This document shows positions 1 through 10,600 of a stretch of 64,000 nucleotides of DNA, piece after piece; position 1 is the first letter of the stretch; every line of letters begins with the position of its first letter. Location: positions 19,860,132 to 19,924,131 of the forward strand of contig JALGQZ010000018.1 in NCBI GenBank assembly GCA_023105745.1. Direction: 5' to 3'. Made by a program: the position numbers and the translations under genes. The notes beneath the pieces were generated by a model, which saw only the letters and a list, made by a program, of their open reading frames with translations, ran no database searches and had not been told where the DNA came from. This DNA is from Austropuccinia psidii. Lineage: Eukaryota; Basidiomycota; Pucciniomycetes; Pucciniales; Sphaerophragmiaceae.

Positions 1-2
1 GA

Positions 3-1044
3 TTCCGGACGATTAGCCCAGTCCCCTCAAGCATCAATTTGTCCACCCCCCCTCCTAGGCCGCCATCCGATGGTCACTTCACTCCTCGACCGGAGCGAAG
101 TGATTATCCAGCCGATGGCAAGAGGACATTAGAGCTTGGGCCAATCGTCACCATGTCTTGTCACCGATGGGATTCAAACGCCACAGTAAGTTTTCTTTCT
201 CCTCCTTATCTCTTTTATCTTCACGCAATAATACTCCCTTTTTTCCATTACTCATAGAACAAAACCCTCCAAATCCCCCCCGACAAGACTCTCCCGTTCC
301 CAGTTTGCCTCGCGAGCAAACCCCACGGCAACCCACCCCAGGCCCAAGTGGCACCCGATGGTCTGAGGCCTTATTCCGCGGTAAGAAGCCAACTTTCTCT
401 TTTCTCATTTTCACTTTTTCATCAAGTTAACTGACTCTTCCTCCTTTTGTAGAAGCCTCCCAGCACGATGAGCCACCTATTCCTGGCGCAAGTCCATCCT
501 CCAAACCACCTGAGGACATTGCGACTCGTGAGCCTCAACCTGAGGTGGCTCCTACGCAATCAACGGAGGAACCTTTTGGTAAGTCCCTATTTCACTTTTT
601 TAACTCTACTCAACTTTTCCTCACCCCTCCTTCAACCATCTCCAGCTCGTCCCGCCACTCCCCGCTCGATTATCATCATCGACGATATGCCAGTCGGTTC
701 CCCCCCTCCCTCCACTCCTACCCCAGTTCCTTCCCCGGATATCCCTCCCATTGCCGCCGACAACCCAACCGCCTCCTCCCCCCCGGTGCCAACCGCCTCT
801 CATTCCTACGATGACACTCGCCAGGAATTTACCAACTTACAACCAACTTTGATGATCCCTCGAGCCATCTTCCACGAATCGATCAATCGAATCTTGTTGG
901 AGCATCGTTGGTTGCTCCACATGATTCCTTTCGTGGATGCACCGGGAAATCCGGGAGGAACTAAACTCCCTCCTTGGCGCGGCGATGGAGGCTTATCCAA
1001 TGGAGGACATCACCAGGATAGTCTCAAAATTCTTAGAAAAATAA
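3..1044 (+). pseudogene. 3' part of a spliced Pro/Ser-rich gene, C-terminus frameshifted
   Basis: The gene enters from the left edge. Three T-rich GT-AG introns are visible: 186-257 (uncertain), 381-452 and 579-645. Exons 258-380, 453-578 and from 646 join in one frame, giving a Pro/Ser/Thr-rich protein with an IIIIDD motif near 670-690 and a helical C-terminal segment (RQEFTNL...SINRILLEHR) at about 815-930. The first exon is open from position 3 but does not join in phase across 186-257, so that segment is either retained or carries an indel. At about 936 the frame runs on into an implausible tail. The +1 frame from 937 encodes a helical 35-residue end (MHREIREELNS...KFLEK) stopping at 1044, which fits a small deletion that shifted the frame. 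I recall similar proteins from myrtle rust but no function. The likely identity is a multicopy, transposon-associated rust gene. Confidence 0.5.
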
Positions 1045-1466
1045 AATCCACAAAAAAAATCGTATTCTTTCCACTTTTTACCTTTTGTATTACACTCCTT
1101 TAGATAAATTTTTTGTATTCAATGAAAGATATTTTCAATTTCTCTTACGTTCTTTGTTCACGTGAATTTATTATAATTCCTCAATGATTCATATTTACTA
1201 TTGTGTGAGAATAATTTCTGTAAGTGCCCCACCAAAAGTTTGAGTTAGTATTTGTATGTGAGAAACTCTTTTGACAAAAATGCGCAAATAGTCACCATTC
1301 CTGCCTCCTATATTTTCTTCCTCCATTGTTTAGAGCCATATCAAATCTTAACTGTAAAAAAGTGGGAGGTTCCGGCATGTGAGCAATCCACTCCAGATTC
1401 ATGAGAAATTGCCGTTCCTATGGTCACATGCTATTAATCTTAGTCATGTATTGAATTGTTTAAATT
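1045..1466. other. AT-rich intergenic stretch
   Basis: I see no coding frame of note, RNA gene or repeat here. It separates the broken gene on the left from the 40-bp tandem array. Confidence 0.5.
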
Positions 1467-1950
1467 ATTGGGAACCTTCACAAGTGCAACGATTGGCGTG
1501 TGAGCTCTCGGGAGCCTGAAAAGGCGTAAGGATTGGCGTGTGAGCTGTCGGGAACCTGCACAGGCGTAAGGATTGGCGTGTGAGCTTTCGGGAGCCTGCA
1601 CAGGCGTAAGAAATTGTCAGCATTGTTGGCAACCTTCACAAGCCTAAGGATTGGCGTGTGAGCTGTCTGGAGCCTTCACAAGCGTAAGGATTGGCGTGTG
1701 AATTGTCGGGAGCCTGCACAGGCGTAAGGATTGGCGTGTGAATCGTTGGGAACCTGCACAGGCGTAAGGATTGGCGTGTGAATCGTTGGGAACCTGCACA
1801 GGCGTAAGGATTGGCGTGTGAGCTGTCGGGAACCTGCAGAGGCGTAAGGATTGGCGTGTGAAGCGTCGGCAGCCCGCATAGGCGTAAGGAACTTTTAGCA
1901 TTGGCGGAACCTGCACAAGCATAAGGATTTGCGTGTGAAGCATTGGCATC
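1467..1950. repeat. Tandem array, about 12 copies of a 40-bp unit
   Basis: The unit contains GCGTAAGGATTGGCGTGTGA followed by a variable half such as ATCGTTGGGAACCTGCACAG. Copies around 1725-1845 are nearly identical and the edges are degenerate. One copy near 1610-1645 is shortened and altered. Because three units make 120 bp, stop-free frames run through the array on the minus strand with a 40-residue period; these are not genes. Confidence 0.9.
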
Positions 1951-1978
1951 CTGGACAATAGCAACAAACTAGGACAGA

Positions 1979-2002
1979 TGTACGATGGCATGCCACCGTA
2001 CA
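1979..2002. repeat. 24-bp near-palindrome, copy 1
   Basis: TGTACG and CGTACA arms flank a GGCATGCC centre, and the whole element equals its own reverse complement except for one mismatched pair. It lies between the 40-bp array and the 3' end of the Tet-like gene. The second copy is at 3875-3898. Confidence 0.85.
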
Positions 2003-2112
2003 TAATCCACTTCACCCCTTTTTCATGTGAGACGCCCCATCTGCCGCACTCGAATCCATCCAATCCTGGTGTATATTGTCCTCTGCCTTACCCAACACAC
2101 ATGCAAATCTCC

Positions 2113-3441
2113 TCATTCTTTGAATTGGCAAGAGATTGTATTACCATCCCTGATTTGATAGCCCGCTCTCTTGCCAATCTCATAATAGCCATGGTTTTTT
2201 TGCTGCATTGTTTTTGCTAACCTGCTTGAGCATTGTGCGGACATACCCACTAGTGTCGTGCTTTCGTTGTCCTGTGCTGGATCAGTATAATGAACAAATG
2301 TACTACTGGCCCACACTACCTGAATGAGCCCATGACATGTGGATAGATCAATCCAAAAATGCTCATTTGGGAAAATCAATTTTCCACCTGTACACCGCTT
2401 TGACGCATCTCTTTGAATTTGGCCGGTCCGCTTATCAGCTTGAAACCACCATCCCGAAGCATACAGCGATGCATCTTTATCAACATGAGGTGCGTTTTTG
2501 AATCCATTCATGGTGAAAGTGAGTGCGGAAGCGAACTCGAATGCACCCTGATTTGCCGGAATATTGCCTTCATAGTTGACTTGATCAAAAGAAGGAACCC
2601 CCAATGAATTGTAGGAATTTTGAATCTTCTCAAATAAATTATCCCCAACATATCGTAAGGATTGACCTAGAATGCAACCCACCGAGCTAAGACTGGCACC
2701 TTGGTGCCGCCATTCATCTTTTGCATTTTCAATTTTGCCAGCACTTCCATACAGACCAAATTGTTCATTCTTCGTGGTGCATTTGCGCCACCCAATCGCG
2801 AACATAAATCCCTCCAGTAATGCTCCATTTGTTGCAATAGGGTCAGTGAACCTCTTTTCGCGAAATAAGAATTGTGATAATTCATCCCATTGATTGACCT
2901 CGACTTCACTCATTGTTGTGAATGGTCGGAATTCGACAAGGGCAATGAGTAATCCGGTTGAAGAGAAAATTGCCACACGCCCAAAGTGAATGTGTTTGAT
3001 CTGATTGACATCCACAACCCTCCGAATTTCACTTGGGGTCATATTTGCTGATACTGGCATTGATATTTGTGCTGTTGGGCGAGAGGAGGAAAACAACCTA
3101 TTCATTTGGCTCGTTTTGCGCTCATTTGTCTTTTGGGATCTGCTACTATTCCCGAGTGGTTGAGGGATCACTATGTGTTGAAGCACACAAGATATCAGAT
3201 ACTGCCAAGGAGCTTTCTTCGGCACACATCCTTGAACTTCCCTGTTGGAGCCCACATGACATTGGCACAATCTGAACCGACTAAAGCCAATGTTCTTCCG
3301 TGGGGCCCAATGAGGGTGCCACATAAATGTGGAAGCATATATACACTGAGATTAAGCGAGTAACTCACACTTTCCCTCCTCAGCACGACGCTTTCTCGCA
3401 AGTTCCCTTTTACGCTCTTTTCCTTTTTTGGTGAATGGCAT
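2113..3441 (-). CDS. Tet-like 2OG-Fe(II) oxygenase domain protein
   Basis: The 403-codon frame 3324-2113 ends at a stop at 2113. It has the features of the rust Tet-like 2OG-Fe(II) oxygenases (TET/JBP superfamily, which oxidise 5-methylcytosine or thymine in DNA using Fe(II) and 2-oxoglutarate). It shows an HxD iron motif PHVDKD (His280, Asp282 counted from 3324), a GWWFQAD strand, GGKLIFPNEHFWIDLS, a distal His345 in FVHYTDPA and a downstream Arg in CSSRLAKTM. The true start is uncertain. An ATG at 3441 in the same frame opens a Lys/Arg-rich N-terminus (MPFTKKGKERKRELARKRR), possibly a nuclear signal. That frame meets TAA at 3352-3354 unless an intron of about 90 bp (donor GTGTGA at 3370, acceptor TTTAG at 3281) is removed, which restores phase. 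If the intron is not real, the N-terminus is broken. Fungal TET/JBP genes are known to expand alongside DNA transposons. Activity is not shown. Confidence 0.75.
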
Positions 3442-4016
3442 GCTTTCAGCAGAAATTTAAATGAAACCAAATGATTACTGATTTGTTAATATCACCTAAA
3501 TTGGATTGCGGTGGATGAATCTTTTTTAATTGCGGCTAAAAAGAAAGCTCACGCCTGACCTTGGCAAATTCACGATCTCAAATACCTGAACCTGAAAATT
3601 GCAGTGGATAGTGCATTATTCAATTTGACATTGATGTTCCCATGCAATCACTTTCCAATCCAACCTTCTGGAATATCACAAGCTCATGCAAATGCAATAT
3701 GCATCCTGCTGTGGATCCCTAGTTATCCTAGTCCTCTTGAAAGACACAGGAACATTTGGCCTATTATGGGCTGGCGGGAAGTGATAAACGCGACCTCCCG
3801 CAATGCCCCCGCATGTGCTACTCGCGCGCACAACGCCTGACTCAGGTTGCGTCTTGTCGCAGTCTTTGCAATGATGTACGGAGGCATGCCGCCGTACAAT
3901 TACTATTGGTACTCAGACTGTGGCATCCGGGCAGTAGTAGGATAGGAAGTCATGATTATTAAATTCATAAATCACTTTGCAAAATTAAATTACAATCTAT
4001 CTAGTACAAAGCTAAT
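3442..4016. other. Intergenic region between the two minus-strand genes
   Basis: It holds the second 24-bp near-palindrome (3875-3898) and a GC-richer stretch at about 3770-3900. I see no convincing coding exon. It should contain the promoter of the Tet-like gene, but no specific element is recognisable. Confidence 0.5.
3875..3898. repeat. 24-bp near-palindrome, copy 2
   Basis: Same TGTACG...GGCATGCC...CGTACA design as 1979-2002, with one mismatched pair and the same GA dinucleotide just upstream. It sits about 120 bp past the 3' end of the unrecognised gene, the same place that copy 1 takes past the Tet-like gene. Confidence 0.85.
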
Positions 4017-6245
4017 CTAAAACGGGTCAATCCTGGTTGTGAGTTTAGCTGACCTGGGTACAGTCAAGGTGACCTCATCACTCGAACCAAGACCACGCTT
4101 CTCCACCCAGGCATCACCAAAGTCTAATACCAAGCATCGTGCAAATTCAAATCTAAGAGGTACAGTGGGGTTAAAAGACTCTGATGAGAAGAAACTTTTA
4201 TTCAGTAAATTACATATATACTTATTAGTACGTAGCCACACTGGCTCCACTAGATTTTTACCCTCTGAAAGTTTTGCGGAAATGTCAATTAGTGATAAAG
4301 CACCTTTAACTGAGCTTGTTCTCCAGTCATCTGAGCATACCATCAAACCACGAACCCCCGCCGCACAGAATGCCGCTAATATACCATAGCAAATTCGATT
4401 TATTCCGAGATTCTTGTGACACGCCAAAAGATATTTGATGGCCTCATTTTTTTTGGAGTTCGTGAGTTTGCCTTTGATGCCATTAACTTCGACCTTTGTA
4501 TGTGCACGTACCATGTTGTACGCAATCATCAAATGGATAACTGTATCCATTAGATCCTCCAGGTTCTTGTGCGGCTTTGTGGATATCTCATTGTCAGCGC
4601 CGCCACCTTCAATGCTGAGTTGGGTTGCACGTTGCTTCGATTTACTCAAGCAGGAGGCAAGGTATTCAACTGCTCCGCGTTCGAGTCCAAGAGGATCGGT
4701 CGAATTCGATGTTGGTGCAACATATGGTTTGGGTGCAATCACATCGTATGAGACTAAACTAATGGATTCAAACATAACATTTGCCCAAAAATGTTTAACT
4801 GGATTCGCGGGGTAAAGAAGGCTCTGAACCATTTTGAAGAAGGAGTGTTCAGATTTTGGGAGATTATCTGGAGGTTTAGCTGATTCCTTCATCAATTTGA
4901 GATTCCAAATGTTGTGATCAAAAAATGCTTCTGTTTCTGTTGGCTTAAAAAAATCTAACCCTGTATATTGCAATTTATATCACCAGTCAAAAGCCAATAA
5001 TCAATTATCATGCACAAAGATTAAAAAAAACTCACCTGCCATCTCAAGGTCCTCCAGCCAAGCCGACATTTTAAGCTCTCGGTTACTGATCACCTTAATA
5101 CCAACGGGCAGGAATGTATGAGCATCCTTTGTTGGTAAATTGTCCCATCTATTTTTGTAAATCCTATTGATATTATCAAGCCCCCTTTTCCATGATTGTT
5201 GAGAAATATTGGAATGATAATTCAAAATGCCTGCAAACTCTTCCATGCGGGATAAAAATATTCCTTGAAAATTCGCAGCGGATGACACTTCGGGCTCAGC
5301 GTCGGGAATTATATCAGTCATATCTCGTCCCATTGTATCATGTCTAATTGTTTCCCTTTCTTGAAAGGCTTGAATATTCCAAGGAGAGGCGGGAGGGGTT
5401 GCATCATGCATTGTTTCATTGGGTATTGGGGGGCTTTCAGTATGTGGAGCTTCATCATGGATTGTTTCATTGAGTATGGGGGGGGTTCAGTATGCGGAGG
5501 TTCATTATCAATATGGTCCAGTTCAACATTGATAATTTCATGACCTTGATCGCAAGAATCGTTTGCGGCTTCAAAGGTACGGCGTTTTTTGTTTGTTTTT
5601 TTGGTCGCATGTATATTTGGTCTTTTTCCTAATCCTTTGCCTGGAAATCCAATGACGACTCGAGATCCTTCAGGTAGAGATTCTCCCACCTCCACACCTG
5701 CCCATATATTGTAAACAGCTATTTTTATCAATTTTGATTTGAGTTATTAATGGACTTACGGTTCAAATCCATTTTGAGGAGGCTCATGGCTTCAGCAATC
5801 TTTTGACGCACATAATCAGGAATTTTACTATCATTTTGGATTTTTTCGAGCCTTGGGATTGTTTGAGCAATGTTGGAGACAAATTGTTCCTTGGATATAA
5901 TTTCCACCTCCCCACTGAAAATTACATCATCTTCTGTCGGTTTACAAGGTTCAACAGTCTTTTCCTTCTCATAACTTTTAAAATTCGGTTTCTGAGAGCT
6001 TGGAGGCTGCCCTGAAATAAAGGCTATGACACAATATCAGGTTTTGAGAGATTTGAAATATTCAAGATGGATGCATACTCACATTCTGGAAGAACTGGTG
6101 GATCTTGATTATCTTCATGTGACTGGCTCTCTACTTCAATGCCTAATTCACGACTACTGGCAATATCAGAGATTTCACTTTCACTCTCTGGGGCTGAAGT
6201 TGGTTTTTCATTGAATTCAGTTGAATTTCCCGGGGTTCGGGCCAT
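4017..6245 (-). CDS. Unrecognised four-exon gene with a possible frameshift
   Basis: Minus-strand exons: 6245-6083, 6011-5760, 5697-5036 and 4960-4017. Introns have clean GTGAGT or GTAAGT donors and CAG acceptors, and the phases agree. The ATG at 6245 opens an acidic Ser/Glu-rich N-terminus. Exon 3 has a basic nuclear-signal-like patch (KKTNKKRR), two copies of a short repeat (PHTE-PPI-NET), and then a Trp-rich globular part. Exon 4 is globular (WNLKLMKESAKPPDN, ILAAFCAAGVRGLMVCSDDW) and ends at TAG/TAA at 4017. The frame slips inside exon 3 at a run of eight G (5478-5485, C on the coding strand). One extra base there would give a protein of about 673 residues. The slip could be a real inactivating indel or a base-calling error. 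I do not recognise the family. No transposase catalytic motif is evident. Confidence 0.6.
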
Positions 6246-6792
6246 AGCGGAGGTAGTTTAGTAAGCAAATAGATGGTGACAAGTTGATTGATAACTTGTT
6301 TGAAAATTTTTGAATAAAAAAATACAAATTCAAGAAAAAAGGTGCAAGTAAAATAATCGCATTTGCAAAATGCGATTTGTCGGGAAATTGCAGGAGGCAA
6401 TGTTTTGCAAATTATTTCATATCATGCAAATGAAATCACTTCCCTGTGAGACATTGAATAAAGTTAACTAGTGAGAAACCTACTAAAGTCAACTTTTGAA
6501 CTATTCAACGCTCATGAGGTAAGGACTAAGCAAAGTGTTCCATTTGATTGATATGAAATAAAATGGTTTTGTCGGCGAAACAAAAGACACAATTCTTGTC
6601 TTAAATAGTCCACTTATTAGGTTTTAATTTGTGAGTCTCATGATTTAAACCCTAACCACAACATTGTGAATATACTGACCAATTTCCCCTGAGGTCCTGT
6701 TGGCAGAGAAGGCCACTCAGCATATTTCGGTGATGGCGTCCATTGTGTACGCCAACAAGCCACCGTACACTGTGGATGTAATACGGAAATGT
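6246..6792. other. Upstream region of the unrecognised gene, with a third palindrome-like element
   Basis: AT-rich; probably the promoter side of the minus-strand gene starting at 6245. At 6746-6769 lies a 24-bp element with the same TGTACG and CGTACA arms as the near-palindromes at 1979 and 3875 but a diverged centre. It directly precedes the 51-bp array. Confidence 0.55.
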
Positions 6793-7330
6793 GAGGATCC
6801 GTAAGCAGTGTCGGAGGCATGTCGGGAGGGCACTCCGTGAGCGTAAGGATCATAAGCAGTGTCGGGAGCATGTCGGGAGGTCACTCCGTGAGCGTAAGGA
6901 TCGTGAGCAGTGTTGGGAGCATGTCGGGAGGGCACTTCATGAGCGTAAGGATTGTAAGCAGTGTCGGAGGCTTGTCGGGAGGGCACTCCGTGAGCGTAAG
7001 GATTGTAAGCAGTGTCGGGAGCATGTCAGGAGGTCACTCCGTGAGCGTAAGGATCGTGAGCAGTGTCGGGAGCATGTCGGGAGGGCACTTCATGAGCGTA
7101 AGGATCGTAAGCAGTGTTGGGAGCATGTCGGGAGGGCACTTCATGAGCGTAAGGATCGTAAGCAGTGTCGGAGGCATGTCGGGAGGGTACTTACTAGGCG
7201 AGCGCAAGGATCGTGAGCAGTGTCGGGAGCATGTCGGGAGCATGTCGGGAGGGCACACAATGAGCGTAAGGATGGTCAGAAGTGTTGGGAGCATGTCGGG
7301 AGGGCACACAATGAGCATAAGGATGGTAAG
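6793..7330. repeat. Tandem array, about 10 copies of a 51-bp unit
   Basis: Each unit contains GTCGGGAGCATGTCGGGAGG, then CACTCCGTGAGCGTAAGGAT and a CGTAAGCAGT tail. The 51-bp length is a multiple of three, so all frames stay open with a 17-residue period on both strands. These are shadows, not genes. The GCGTAAGGAT core is shared with the 40-bp array at 1467-1950. Units near 7190 and 7230 have internal length changes, and the array decays by about 7330. Confidence 0.9.
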
Positions 7331-7679
7331 GGTGGGGGTGTGAAAGCGTAAGAAGTGGTGAGGATGGAGATGGGGGGGCAGGCAGTGTCAGAGTCTCATC
7401 TGGAGGGTGGTGCGGGCGCGTAAGCATGCTAAGCGTCGGGGAGGCGGAAGCTATTAGGTCAAATTACCCGAACGTTGCCAATAGTGTTGAAACGGGTTTG
7501 GGCTTTGAGTGACATTCTCATGTGACACATGTGACAATTGATGCTGTCTTGACGCTGACGTGACGTGACCCACTAAATCCAGTGACTATAAAGTGACACT
7601 AACGAGACTGAAGCAAGATTTTATACTGACCGCGGTGCGACGTGAAGTCAATCGCCGACGATTGACGCGAGATTTGCCC
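7331..7679. other. Unassigned stretch between the array and the retrotransposon
   Basis: Moderate GC. It has several TGACGTGA-like words around 7550-7570 and a short inverted repeat (TCAATCGCCGACGATTGA) near 7647-7664. I see no gene. It ends abruptly where homology to a family-C protease begins at about 7680, so this marks the 5' truncation point of that element. Confidence 0.45.
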
Positions 7680-7681
7680 TG

Positions 7682-10600
7682 GTGACAGCTGGTAATTCCT
7701 GTATAACAGAAGTGGTGATTGACAACAAGCCCACCAAACTTTTGCTTGACCCAGGAGCCTTCTGCTCTTGTGTTGGAAAATCCTTTCTTAAGACTTGTGT
7801 ACCAAATTTTGAAGACCAATTGTTACCAATTGATGGTATAAAATTCAACAGTGCAAGTAACCCAATGAAAGCATTAGGAATCTTTGAGACCAATGTCATA
7901 TTCCCACACATAAATGGGAATTTAAGGATCACAGTTGAATTTGTTGTTATGGAAAATTGCTCTAGTACCCATTTTATATTGGGAAATGACTATTTAATCA
8001 TGTATGGGATAGATTTACATAATAACAAGGACAGATACTTTACAATTGGGGACAATAAGCGCCAGAAATTTGCCTTTTTACCATTTAAAAGACAAATTAC
8101 AGTAAACAAAGTATCACCAGTCAACTTAGAGTTAGAAAAATTCAAGTATGAACAGTTAAATGAGGCTGAAATAAGCCTTCATCTGACTGATAAACAAGAA
8201 AATGAACTTTCTTCCCTTTTGTATGACCACAGAGGAGCATTTGCTACAGACAAAGAACCCCTGGGAGCAATTATTGGTCATGAAGTTGACATCATTCTTA
8301 ACATTGAGAGACCTTATCCACCACTCTTAAGAAGACCTGCTTATCCAGAAAGTCCAAAATCAAGAGAAGCTCTAGAAATTCATATCAAAGAACTTCTGGA
8401 CCTTGGTGTAATAAGAAAAGGAGGCCATAATGAGGAAGTAGAAATAACTACACCAGTTATAGTGGCGTGGCATAATGGAAAATCCAGAATGGTTGGGGAC
8501 TTTAGAGCTCTGAACACTTACTGTAAGGTTTGACTATGAAACAATAAGTAAAAATTACTAATTTATTACTTATTGTACTCTGAATGTCCTTATAATTAAA
8601 ATAAATAAGATTAAAATAATAATAATAATAAAGAAATATTATTATTATGGCGTAAAAATATTATATTATTAAATAAATATAATAATATAAATTAATATTA
8701 TATGAAATTATAATATTATAAATAATATATTAATATAAAATAATTAATATATTATAAAGCTCTTTATTATTGTTACCAACAAATAATAAAGGCATAAAAA
8801 ATTGTTTTTTATAAATAAAAAACAATTAATAACAATAATATTACTAATATTAAAGTTATATATTAATATAAATACTATTTATATTAATTAAGAATTATTA
8901 AGAGTAATAATAAGAGAGAAATTATTATAATAAGATGAAATAACCTACTTTTAACACTTAAAATAATAATTTTGAGATATTTTACGCCAAAAGAATATAA
9001 TACAACTTTTTCAAATTGTATTTACAATAAAAAATAAAGAAATTTACTAAATTTCTTTATTTTACGTGGAAATGAGTTTATAGAGAGATTTATAACAAAA
9101 ACAATTAAAGAATTGATTTAATCACGTAAAAATATTTATTAATATTAAGGTGGTCTTTGGTCTTTAATAATATAAGAGTTTTATATATAAAGAATAAAGA
9201 AAATTACCTTTTATTTAATTGATTTAATGTTTTTGATGCATCTGAGGGGTAAATAGAGTAAAAAGAGCTCTATTTATAGTAAATACCTCCCTCCTAGAGT
9301 CCAAAAGGCTTCTAGTAGACGTGTACTGATCATATCCACTGGAATTGATCAATATTTTAAAGTTTGAGGGTGATTACATCATGATCAAACCATATTACAT
9401 CATTATTACACCATTATTTAGAGTTATCACTGTAACTCTAAGTTTGATGACATCAGAGGCTTGGAAGAACCCCAAATTTCGTGGATTTTATTAGTTTTAA
9501 TCATAAACTAATAGTATTCACCAATTTTATCACTCTTAAGACTGTTAAACTTAATTTAAGGTTACAGTATGTGATCATAACAGCTCAATTTAAGCTCAAA
9601 CTTTGATCCTCAATAACTTTTAAGGTTTTCACGCTACAGCAATTCAGAGAGTGAATTCTGATAGCCTGACATAACCTTATTATGCTTCCATAAGCTTTTC
9701 ATTACATCATCAAAACTCTAATTTTGATGATTTTTCTTGTAACTCATCTTTTCTGTCGAAATTCAATATTTTAAACTTCAAACCTTGATTTCAGGGGGTT
9801 ATACCCTGAATTTAATAATAAAAATTACGTCATTCTTCTCGAATAAACTATTAGAATCCAACTGTATACTTTTTTTTTAAGTTCGGACTACTTTCACAAC
9901 AAAGTGGTCAACAGCTCTGTTGATTTTTATCAATATTTCCTCATAAGTCTTAACCTTGTTTATAATTTGCAAAATAAATTTCATATCTGTGTTCTTACAG
10001 TAATTACGTGGTAACTTTATTTTTGGTTAATCATTCTAGCATGTATAGTTTAGAAGATATTAGCTATGATCCCTGAATATATGCGTTGACCAAAAAAGTG
10101 CATATATTCAGGATAATTCCTTAAGTATTGATTTTGGGAATTAGCTTATTAATTGTTTTATATGTGGATTTTCTGTGGGGAATCCACTGGTACAATTTAT
10201 TTCACATGTTGTTTCATTAGTTTCTGAGATAAATAAGGTTTTATAGTTTTTCTAAGGTATTATACCTTATAATTCCTTAAATATTGACTTTACAGATATG
10301 CCATAAAAGTGGTATATGTGTATTTTTCCATGGGGAATCCAATGGTATAATTTATTTTACATGTTGATTTATTGGTTTTTAATTTAGACCAATTTTTATA
10401 CCAATTTATGGTATTTTTTGTATATTTAAGTAATTATTCTTAATGTATATTTATTCTAAGTAATTTTAATATAATTATATTAAAGTTATAATTATTCTGA
10501 GTCTTTTTTGTGACCTTATTGGGTATGTGGTCATATCTCAAAGGCTCACACTTACACTGTCCCAGACAGATACCCAATACCAAAAATCCAAATTGCCCTT

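Noticed and set aside
1467..1950. CRISPR-like array
   Set aside because: Units are contiguous and variable along their whole length, with no repeat/spacer alternation, and the genome is eukaryotic.
1644..2063. Long open frames on the minus strand across the 40-bp array
   Set aside because: They are produced by stop-free repeat units with a 40-residue period and lack any other gene feature.
6791..7343. Arg/Cys/Gly-rich and Pro/Leu/Thr-rich open frames on both strands of the 51-bp array
   Set aside because: The 51-bp unit is divisible by three, so every frame is open. They are repeat artefacts.
7647..7664. Inverted repeat TCAATCGCCGACGATTGA as a transposon end
   Set aside because: Short and single copy, with no partner at the other side of any element. 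It stays only as a description.
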